A DNA stretch of 64,000 nucleotides from Giesbergeria sp. (lineage in GTDB: Bacteria; Pseudomonadota; Gammaproteobacteria; Burkholderiales; Burkholderiaceae_C), in the NCBI GenBank assembly GCA_023150295.1, contig JAKLLE010000012.1, positions 1 to 64,000 of the forward strand, in the 5' to 3' direction. Below the pieces are notes generated by a model that made no database searches, was not told the DNA's origin, and saw nothing but the letters and a program-made list of their open reading frames with translations. Made by a program: the position numbers and the translations under genes. How positions within the stretch are numbered: the first letter of the stretch is position 1; each line of letters begins with the position of its first letter. Of this stretch, positions 28,986-35,679 are shown in pieces.

Positions 28986-29843
28986 ATGCGGACCGTGAAC
29001 ACGCCCCTGCCCCCGCCCGTCACCCACTACGAGAACTTTCCCGTGGCATCCTGGCTGTGCCCGCCGCACCTGCGCGCACCCATTGCCGCCATCTACGCCT
29101 TCGCGCGCACGGCCGACGACATCGCCGACGAAGGCCCGGCCAGCGCCGCCCAGCGCCTGGCCGACCTGGCCGCCTACCGGGCCGACCTGCACGCCATCGC
29201 AGCGGAGCAACCGCCCTCAGAGCGCTGGTCCGCCGTCTTTGCCCCGCTGGCCGCCATGCTGCAAAGCCACGCCCTGCCCGTGCCGCTGCTGGACGACCTG
29301 CTCAGCGCCTTCATCCAGGACGTGGAAAAAACCCGCGATGGCGCCGGCTACGCCCACCGCACCGAATTGCTGGACTACTGCCGCCGTTCGGCCAACCCCG
29401 TGGGCCGACTGCTGCTGCACCTGTACGGCGTGCACGGCGCGCAGGCGCTGGACGAGAGCGACGCCATCTGCACCGCGCTGCAGCTCATCAACTTCTGGCA
29501 GGACCTGAGCGTGGACCTGCCGCGCGGGCGCTTTTACCTGCCCGACGAAGACTGCGCCGCCCACGGCGTGGACCGCGCCCAGTTGCTGGCCTTGCGGCCC
29601 TCGGCGCAGACCACGACCCTGATCCAAGAACTCTCAGGCTGGACGCGCGACACCATGTTGCGCGGCGCGCCGCTGGTGCACCGCGTGCCCGGGCGCATGG
29701 GCTGGGAGCTGCGCCTGGTGGTGCAAGGGGGCTTGCGCATTCTGGACAAGGTGGACGCCCTGCAAGGCCGCAGCCTGTGCCAGCGCCCCCGCGTCCGCGC
29801 GTGGGACGCACCGGGCATGCTGGCCCGCGCCTTGGCGATGTAG
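28986..29843 (+). CDS. hpnC: Squalene/phytoene synthase family protein HpnC
   Basis: A 285-aa trans-isoprenyl diphosphate synthase-like protein. The first aspartate-rich motif is TADDIADE (residues 43-50) and the second region reads LQLINFWQDLSVDLPRGRFYLP, the HpnC pattern. HpnC, with HpnD and HpnE, converts farnesyl diphosphate to squalene in hopanoid-type pathways. The start MRTVNTPLPPPVTHYENFPVASW fits the HYENFPVAS opening. No hpnD or hpnE is in the window, so the gene is detached from its usual partners. It is divergent from the efflux operon. Confidence 0.85.
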   Translation: MRTVNTPLPPPVTHYENFPVASWLCPPHLRAPIAAIYAFARTADDIADEGPASAAQRLADLAAYRADLHAIAAEQPPSERWSAVFAPLAAMLQSHALPVPLLDDLLSAFIQDVEKTRDGAGYAHRTELLDYCRRSANPVGRLLLHLYGVHGAQALDESDAICTALQLINFWQDLSVDLPRGRFYLPDEDCAAHGVDRAQLLALRPSAQTTTLIQELSGWTRDTMLRGAPLVHRVPGRMGWELRLVVQGGLRILDKVDALQGRSLCQRPRVRAWDAPGMLARALAM

Positions 29844-29910
29844 GGTAAGAAACATTCATGCCCCGCAACCCGCGCTGAAGCCTGTGCGCCTTGGGCCGCA
29901 AGATTCAAAG

Positions 29911-29968
29911 AAAATCGGGCTTTAGAACCCGTATTCATTGCGCGAATAGCTATTATTTTTATAGCAAA
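29911..29968. repeat. Dispersed ~60-bp repeat, copy 5
   Basis: Reads cgggctttagaacccgtatt, cattgcgcg, then aatagctattatttttatagcaaac, in the gap between hpnC and sdaA. The agctatt...atagc hairpin is well conserved; the first inverted repeat is degenerate. Confidence 0.75.
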
Positions 29969-30092
29969 CTACACCCTGTGCGGGCCACGGCAACGGGCCG
30001 TGCGCACCAAGGCCTCAGGGAATGTGCGCTTGCCAGCGCGCTGCGGCAGCCCCACCCTGAAGGCCACACAGCTTGCGCACCGCGCACACCCC

Positions 30093-31478
30093 ATGACCGT
30101 CAGCGTTTTCGACCTCTTCAAGATCGGCATCGGCCCGTCCAGCTCGCACACCGTGGGCCCCATGATCGCCGCCCGGCACTTTGCCAGCCAGCTCCAGGCG
30201 GCGGGCCTGCTGGGCGCCACCCAGCAACTGAACACCGAACTGTTTGGCTCGCTCAGCGCCACCGGGCGGGGCCACGGCACCGACAGCGCCGTGCTGCTGG
30301 GCCTGGCCGGGCACGAGCCCGACCGCATCGACCCCGACCAGATCGCCCCTGCGCTGCTGGACATCCGCAGCCGCCAGCAACTGGCCCTGCTGGGCGAGCA
30401 CACGGTGCGCTTTGTAGAAAAAGAGCACCTGCTGTTCCGGCGCAAAAGTCTGCCCTTCCACCCCAACGGCCTGCGCTTTGCCGCGCTGGACGCGCAGGGC
30501 CAGGAACTGCTGGGCGCCGAATACTTCTCGGTGGGCGGTGGCTTTGTCGTCGATGCGCGCGGCGAGCGCGTGTTCAGCCGCCCCCCCGCGCCGCTGGCCG
30601 AAGGCCCGGTACCCTACCCCTACGCCAGCGCCGCCGAACTGCTGGGCCTGTGCCGCACCCACGGCCTGAGCGTGGCCCAGTTGCAGCGCGCCAATGAAGA
30701 ACACCTGCGCAGCACCACCCAGGTGCACGAAGGCCTGGCCGCCCTGTGGCAGACCATGGCCGCCTGCGTGCAGCGCGGCTGCGCTGCGCAGGGCCACCTG
30801 CCAGGGCCGCTGCAAATCCGGCGCCGCGCGGCCGAGCTGCAGCACAAGCTCAGCAGCCAGCCCGAGGCCGCGCTGCGCGACCCGCTGTCCATGCTCGACT
30901 GGGTCAACCTGTACGCCATGGCCGTGAACGAGGAAAACGCTGCTGGCGGGCGCGTGGTGACGGCGCCCACCAACGGCGCGGCGGGCGTGATCCCGGCGGT
31001 GCTGCACTACTACGTGAAATTCATCCCCACCGCCACCGAGGCGGGCATTGCCGACTTCCTGCTCACCGCAGGCGCCATTGGCGGCATCTACAAGATGAAC
31101 GCTTCGCTCTCGGGCGCCGAAGTGGGCTGCCAGGGCGAGGTGGGCGTGGCCTGCTCCATGGCCGCAGGCGCGCTGGCCGCCGTGCTGGGCGGCACGCCCG
31201 CGCAGGTGGAAAACGCTGCCGAGATCGGCATGGAACACAACCTGGGCATGACCTGCGACCCCGTGGGCGGGCAGGTGCAAATCCCCTGTATCGAGCGCAA
31301 CGCCATGGGCGCCATCAAGGCCATCAACGCCGCACGCCTGGCGCTGCGCGGCGACGGCACACACGTGGTGTCGCTGGACCAGGTCATCCGCACCATGGTG
31401 CAGACGGGCAAGGACATGATGTCCAAGTACAAGGAAACGTCGCGCGGCGGCCTGGCCGTGAACGTGGTGGAGTGCTGA
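30093..31478 (+). CDS. sdaA: L-serine ammonia-lyase (serine dehydratase)
   Basis: SdaA (461 aa) converts L-serine to pyruvate and ammonia with an oxygen-sensitive [4Fe-4S] cluster. It starts [20 protein letters not shown], the family's N-terminal signature. The C-terminal catalytic domain has [20 protein letters not shown] and cluster-region cysteines in [14 protein letters not shown] and GMTCDPVGG. The single-chain organisation fuses the alpha and beta domains. The ATG at 30093 gives this conserved start; the frame is open further upstream. Confidence 0.95.
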   Translation: MTVSVFDLFKIGIGPSSSHTVGPMIAARHFASQLQAAGLLGATQQLNTELFGSLSATGRGHGTDSAVLLGLAGHEPDRIDPDQIAPALLDIRSRQQLALLGEHTVRFVEKEHLLFRRKSLPFHPNGLRFAALDAQGQELLGAEYFSVGGGFVVDARGERVFSRPPAPLAEGPVPYPYASAAELLGLCRTHGLSVAQLQRANEEHLRSTTQVHEGLAALWQTMAACVQRGCAAQGHLPGPLQIRRRAAELQHKLSSQPEAALRDPLSMLDWVNLYAMAVNEENAAGGRVVTAPTNGAAGVIPAVLHYYVKFIPTATEAGIADFLLTAGAIGGIYKMNASLSGAEVGCQGEVGVACSMAAGALAAVLGGTPAQVENAAEIGMEHNLGMTCDPVGGQVQIPCIERNAMGAIKAINAARLALRGDGTHVVSLDQVIRTMVQTGKDMMSKYKETSRGGLAVNVVEC

Positions 31479-31484
31479 AAAAAA

Positions 31485-31525
31485 CGGGCGCCGAGGGCAA
31501 AACACCCCCGGCGCCCGCTGCTCAC
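31485..31525 (-). terminator. Rho-independent terminator between sdaA and the binding-protein gene
   Basis: Stem cgggcgccg (31485-31493) pairs with cggcgcccg (31509-31517). On the minus strand it is followed by seven Ts (the a-run at 31478-31484), making it the terminator of the convergent binding-protein gene. It may also slow sdaA transcripts. Confidence 0.85.
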
Positions 31526-31543
31526 TGCGGAGCCGTGTGCCGC

Positions 31544-32704
31544 TTACCAGCGGTCCGAACGCATGCGCAGCTCCCAGCTGCCACGGCGCAGTTCGTACAC
31601 GCCCACGGCAGCGTAGCGCTGCTCCCCCTTCTCGTCCCACTTCATGGAGCCCGTGACCGGCGCATAGCCGTTGATGCGGCGCAGCGACGCCGTCACCTCC
31701 TTGGGCTTGACCGACTTGGCCGCCTGCATGGCGGCAGCCAGCACATGCATGCTGTCGTAGCTGTAGTGCCCACCGTAGGCAGGCGGAATCTTGAAGGCAT
31801 CGAGGTAGCGCTCCAGAAACGGGCGCCCAGCCACAAACTCCTTGGCCTCCAGCACCGGCGAGGTGGCAAAGATGCCCTGAATCTGCCCCGCCGCCTTCAC
31901 CATGTCGGTGGTCTTGACCGTATCGCCCCCCAGCAGGCGCACATTGGTGTAGTCGATCTTGGTCAGCGCGGCAATCAGCGCCACGGCCTGGAAGTCGTTG
32001 AGCGTGGAGACAATGACCCCCACCTTCTCGGCCTTGATCTTGGCGGCCAACTCGTCAAAGGCCACCGTCTTGTCGTCAAACGACTGGCGCAGCACCACTT
32101 CGCGCTTTTCTGCCTTGAGCTGCTCCACCGCACCATCGGTCAGGCCCTTGCCGTAGGGCGTGCCATCGTCCAGCGCGGCATAGCGCGCATCGCCAAACTG
32201 CGACGCCGCAAACGAACCGATGGCCCGGGCCTGCAGGTTGTCGTTGGCCACCATGCGGAAGGTCGTCTCGTGCCCCAGTTGGGTGAACTTGGGGTTGGTG
32301 GAAATGGCAATCTGCGCAATGCCCGCCGCCGCGTAGATGGGCGCCGCCTCGATGCTGACCCCCGAGTTCAGGTGCCCGATGACGGCCACCACCCCAGCAT
32401 CCACCAACTGCTGCGCCACGGCCTTGCCCGTGGCCGCATCGGCCTTGTCGTCCACCGACATCACCTCCAGCGTGACGCGCTTGCCCTCGATGCTGAAATT
32501 GGCCTTGTTCAGCTCGTTGACGGCCAACTGCACGCCATTGAGCAAATCCTTGCCCAGTGCGCTGAGCGGGCCGCTCAGCGGCTGCGCGACACCGATCTTG
32601 ATGCTGTCGGGGATATTGCTGCAACCCGTGAGCAGGCCACCTGCGGCCCAGGGTGCCAGGGCCAGACCAGCAGAAAAACGGCGCCGGTTCAATGGTTGGA
32701 TCAT
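31544..32704 (-). CDS. Branched-chain amino acid-type ABC transporter substrate-binding lipoprotein
   Basis: A 386-aa periplasmic-binding protein of fold type I (LivK/LivJ family). The N-terminus has an RRRF-containing signal and a lipobox LLTGC, then IKIGVAQPLSGPLSALGKDLLNGVQLAVNELN. No permease or ATPase genes are next to it. It is divergent from nasT across a 187-bp promoter region. LivK-fold proteins can act as sensors for ANTAR regulators (AmiC/AmiR), but this one carries export signals, so a simple cytoplasmic sensor role is unlikely. Ligand unknown. Confidence 0.85.
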   Translation of the reverse strand: MIQPLNRRRFSAGLALAPWAAGGLLTGCSNIPDSIKIGVAQPLSGPLSALGKDLLNGVQLAVNELNKANFSIEGKRVTLEVMSVDDKADAATGKAVAQQLVDAGVVAVIGHLNSGVSIEAAPIYAAAGIAQIAISTNPKFTQLGHETTFRMVANDNLQARAIGSFAASQFGDARYAALDDGTPYGKGLTDGAVEQLKAEKREVVLRQSFDDKTVAFDELAAKIKAEKVGVIVSTLNDFQAVALIAALTKIDYTNVRLLGGDTVKTTDMVKAAGQIQGIFATSPVLEAKEFVAGRPFLERYLDAFKIPPAYGGHYSYDSMHVLAAAMQAAKSVKPKEVTASLRRINGYAPVTGSMKWDEKGEQRYAAVGVYELRRGSWELRMRSDRW

Positions 32705-32819
32705 GCTGAAAACTCCGTCGGATAAATGAAATATCACAGGGGTATATAAGACGCCCGCAAATTTCCCTACCGGGTAAGCCCGACCATTAGTTACTTTCAG
32801 GCGCCGCAAGGGCCGCAGA

Positions 32820-32836
32820 TGCACCAAACAAGTGCG
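32820..32836. promoter_or_regulatory. NtrC-like site upstream of nasT
   Basis: TGCACC-AAACA-AGTGCG is a good match to the NtrC consensus TGCACC-N5-GGTGCA. It lies about 28 bp upstream of the sigma-54 -24/-12 element of nasT. Binding is inferred. Confidence 0.5.
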
Positions 32837-32863
32837 ATGCACGGCGCGCTACACATCGGGCCA

Positions 32864-32879
32864 TGGCATGTTTGTTGCT
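32864..32879 (+). promoter_or_regulatory. Sigma-54 promoter of nasT
   Basis: TGGCATG-TTTG-TTGCT has the invariant GG (32865-32866) and GC (32877-32878) separated by 10 bp. The predicted transcription start, about 12 bp downstream, falls at or a few bases before the ATG at 32892, implying a leaderless or nearly leaderless mRNA. Confidence 0.65.
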
Positions 32880-32891
32880 GCGGATGCGGGC

Positions 32892-33518
32892 ATGAACGAC
32901 ACGCTGCGCATTGTGGTGGTGGCGCCCGACCTGGCCATCACCAACCCCGACGACCAACACGCCGCGCGCCTGGCGGCGCGCTCGCGCATGCTGCGCATCG
33001 GCCTGCTGGAAAACAACTACAACCTCGTGGCCGCGATACCGGCCGACACCTTTCTGGCCGAACGGCTGGCGCAATTGCAGCCCGACCTCATCATCGTGGA
33101 CAGTGAAAGCGAAGCCCGCGACGCCCTGGAGCATGTGGTGCTGGCCACGCGCGAGGCGCCCCGCCCCATCGTCATGTTCACTAACGACGAGGACACCACC
33201 CACGTCAAGGACGCCGTGGCCGCGGGCGTGTGCGCCTACATCGTGGCCGGGCTGGCGCCCCAGCGCATCCGCCCCATCCTGGACGTGGCCATGGCCCGCT
33301 TTGCCCACGAACAGGCCCTGCGCGCCGAACTGGCCGACGCCCGAACCGAACTGCAGGACCGCAAGACCATCGACCGCGCCAAGGGCCTGCTCATGCAACG
33401 CCAGGGCCTGAGCGAGCAGGCCGCCTACGAAAAGCTGCGCAAAACCGCCATGGACAAGGGCCTGAAGCTGGGCGAGGTGGCCCGGCGCATGCTGGACATG
33501 GTGGATTTGCTGGGGTAA
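32892..33518 (+). CDS. nasT: ANTAR-domain antitermination regulator NasT
   Basis: A 208-aa response-regulator-like protein. A pseudo-receiver domain (about 1-125, PDLIIVDSESEARDAL around residue 70) is joined by a coiled coil to a C-terminal ANTAR RNA-binding domain. That domain reads RKTIDRAKGLLMQRQGLSEQAAYEKLRK and ends MLDMVDLLG. NasT binds hexaloop hairpins in leaders of nitrate-assimilation mRNAs and prevents termination; its partner NasS is not encoded nearby. The matching leader precedes nrtA about 7 kb downstream. The ATG at 32892 starts MNDTLRIVVVAPDL. Confidence 0.88.
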   Translation: MNDTLRIVVVAPDLAITNPDDQHAARLAARSRMLRIGLLENNYNLVAAIPADTFLAERLAQLQPDLIIVDSESEARDALEHVVLATREAPRPIVMFTNDEDTTHVKDAVAAGVCAYIVAGLAPQRIRPILDVAMARFAHEQALRAELADARTELQDRKTIDRAKGLLMQRQGLSEQAAYEKLRKTAMDKGLKLGEVARRMLDMVDLLG

Positions 33519-33824
33519 GCAGCGGCAGGCTCGGACCGCTCGTGGTGCGCTGGGTGGTGCAACCCGCCCTGCGAGCACGGCATCTGCGCACCAGCGGCGC
33601 GGATCACCGGGACTTGCATGGCACAGCAGCAGGCGCCATGCGGTTTATGCTTGGCGCCATGCTTGTGCATCCCAGGTATTGCCACCTGTCCTGCTTGGTG
33701 AGCCCGATGGTCTTTGCTGCTGCGCCGCTGGCGCTGAAGGTTGCTGCCACGCCCCTGGCGCCCTGCAGGCGCCCCACAGCAGCGCGCGCACAAGCCTGCG
33801 GTGCATGGCCTGTTGAAGGAGCCC
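33519..33824. other. Intergenic region nasT-codA, left edge of the accessory insert
   Basis: No gene is visible in these 306 bp. It contains a pair of direct repeats, ggcgccatgc at 33632 and 33653, spaced 21 bp, each including the palindrome GGCGCC. A GAAGGA ribosome-binding site stands before the codA start. No clear promoter hexamers or terminator were seen. Confidence 0.5.
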
Positions 33825-35117
33825 ATGATGCTTGACCTGCTGATCACCCATGCCAGCCTGCCGGATGGCCGTTGCGACATGTCGGTCGCCGTTCAGGGGG
33901 GGCGCATCGTCGAGGTGGCACCCGGTTTGCACGCACCGGCGCACGAAACCGTGGATGCCCAGGGCCAGTTGCTGAGCCCGCCGTTCTGCGATTCGCACTT
34001 TCACATGGACGCGACGCTCAGCTACGGACTGCCGCGCGTCAACCACAGTGGAACGCTGCTCGAAGGAATCGCGCTTTGGGGCGAACTCAAGCCGATGCTG
34101 ACCGAGGAGGCGCTGGTCGAACGTGCGCTGACTTACTGCGACTGGGCGGTGGCCAAAGGCTTGCTGGCCATCCGCAGCCACGTGGACACCAGCGACCCCA
34201 GCCTGCTGCCGGTGCGCGCCATGCTGGAGGTCAAAAACCGCGTTGCGCCCTACTTGGACTTGCAACTGGTCGCCTTTCCGCAGGACGGCGTGCTGCGCAC
34301 CCCAGGGGGCCTGGACAACCTCCAGCGCGCGCTCGATCTGGGCGTGGATGTGGTGGGCGGCATTCCGCACTTTGAACGCACCATGGGCGAAGGTGCGGCC
34401 AGCGTGAAGCTGCTGTGCGAGCTTGCCGCCGAGCGGGGCTTGCCGGTGGACATGCACTGCGACGAAAGCGACGACCCCCTCTCACGCCACATCGAGACGC
34501 TGGCATTGGAGACGCAGCGCCTGGGCCTGCAGGGCCGGGTCAACGGCTCGCACCTGACGTCCATGCACAGCATGGACAACTACTACGCGAGCAAGCTGAT
34601 CCCGCTGATCGCCGAAAGCGGGGTGAGCGCGGTGGCCAACCCGCTCATCAACATCACCTTGCAAGGGCGGCACGACACCTACCCCAAGCGCCGTGGCATG
34701 ACGCGGGTGCCCGAGTTGATGGCAGCGGGTGTCACGGTCGCGTTCGGCCACGACTGTGTGATGGACCCCTGGTATTCGCTGGGCAGCGGCGACATGCTGG
34801 AGGTGGCGCACATGGGCTTGCACGTCGCGCAGATAACCAGCCAGGCTGGCATGCGCCAATGCTTCGACGCCGTGACGGTGAACGCCGCACGCGTGATGGG
34901 ACTGGATGGCTACGGCATCGACGTGGGCCGCGACGCCAGCTTTGTGCTGCTGCAGGCACGCGACCCGGTGGAGGCGATACGCCTGCGCGCCACCCGGCTC
35001 AAGGTCTGGCGCAAGGGCGTGCTGCTGGCACAGACCGCGCCCAGCGCAGCACAGCTCTCGCTGCCCGGCCGGATGGGCAGCACGGCGTTCATGCCCGCCA
35101 AAGCGGCCGGTGGCTGA
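33825..35117 (+). CDS. codA: Cytosine deaminase-type amidohydrolase
   Basis: A 430-aa metal-dependent amidohydrolase closely following the E. coli CodA pattern: N-terminal metal histidines in CDSHFHMD (His58, His60), AIRSHVDTSD, VDMHCDESDDPLSRH, ITLQGRHDTYPKRRGMTRV and VAFGHDCVMDPWYSLGSGDML. CodA converts cytosine to uracil and ammonia, so it can provide nitrogen. The ATG at 33825 follows GAAGGA; ATG at 33828 is equally possible. No codB transporter is adjacent. It stands between nasT and a degenerate region, outside the usual nitrate gene order. Confidence 0.85.
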   Translation: MMLDLLITHASLPDGRCDMSVAVQGGRIVEVAPGLHAPAHETVDAQGQLLSPPFCDSHFHMDATLSYGLPRVNHSGTLLEGIALWGELKPMLTEEALVERALTYCDWAVAKGLLAIRSHVDTSDPSLLPVRAMLEVKNRVAPYLDLQLVAFPQDGVLRTPGGLDNLQRALDLGVDVVGGIPHFERTMGEGAASVKLLCELAAERGLPVDMHCDESDDPLSRHIETLALETQRLGLQGRVNGSHLTSMHSMDNYYASKLIPLIAESGVSAVANPLINITLQGRHDTYPKRRGMTRVPELMAAGVTVAFGHDCVMDPWYSLGSGDMLEVAHMGLHVAQITSQAGMRQCFDAVTVNAARVMGLDGYGIDVGRDASFVLLQARDPVEAIRLRATRLKVWRKGVLLAQTAPSAAQLSLPGRMGSTAFMPAKAAGG

Positions 35118-35679
35118 CTGCGCACCGTCGATGGCCTGGGTCACGACCACAGCCCCCTGGGAAGAGCCGCCCTGGTGTGATGTCTCGGCCAGAAAAGGGC
35201 AGAGATCCTCCGTCGCTTTCAGGGTGTTGGTGGCACACCATGCCAGTGACCGCTGCGCAGCGAAGCCTTTGGAGCAAAGGCCATGCAGCAAATGACGGCA
35301 ACCGCTGCAAAGGCGACTTCAGGCTGCAAGCCGACGCTCAGTCTCGGACGCTGAGCGGCTGCTTCGAACGATAGCTGTCGTCGGCTATTTGGCCGGCCCT
35401 TTGCCGTTGTTGCGCCGGGAGTGCAGCACCAGCAGGCCGATTAGCATCTTGTCCTGCCCCTTGTGTAGCTTGTCGATCACGTCTTTCTGCTAGCGATGGG
35501 CTGTCAAAGCAATCCTTTATCACTGCGCCCTCAGCGGGCCGCAGCGGCCCCTTTATCGTGCGTACGATCTAAGGTGTCAACAGCTTCACCGGATCGGTAG
35601 GGCGTTCAGCTTTTTTCCCGGCCAGTTGCTTCTTAAAGTCAACCAACTCTGTCTCCTATTTTGGATCTGTGTCCGCGGG
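35118..35679. other. Degenerate region between codA and the protease gene
   Basis: These 562 bp hold no intact gene. On the minus strand at 35385-35489 there is a short open stretch, KDVIDKLHKGQDKMLIGLLV, ending RRNNGKGPAK and a TAG stop. It has natural-looking codon use but an in-frame stop immediately before it, so it looks like the C-terminal remnant of a lost gene. Base composition is lower in GC than the flanking nitrate genes. The pattern suggests decayed mobile or accessory DNA. Confidence 0.5.
35385..35489 (-). pseudogene. Possible C-terminal gene remnant (about 34 residues)
   Basis: Open stretch ending in TAG at 35385-35387, encoding QKDVIDKLHKGQDKMLIGLL and then VLHSRRNNGKGPAK. A stop codon precedes it in frame and no start is present. 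I do not recognise the parent protein. It is reported because its composition is protein-like and it marks decay next to the IetAS-like operon. Confidence 0.3.

Noticed and set aside
33614..33632. Sigma-54 promoter upstream of codA (tggcacagcagcaggc)
   Set aside because: The -24 GG is present but the -12 GC is not at the required spacing.
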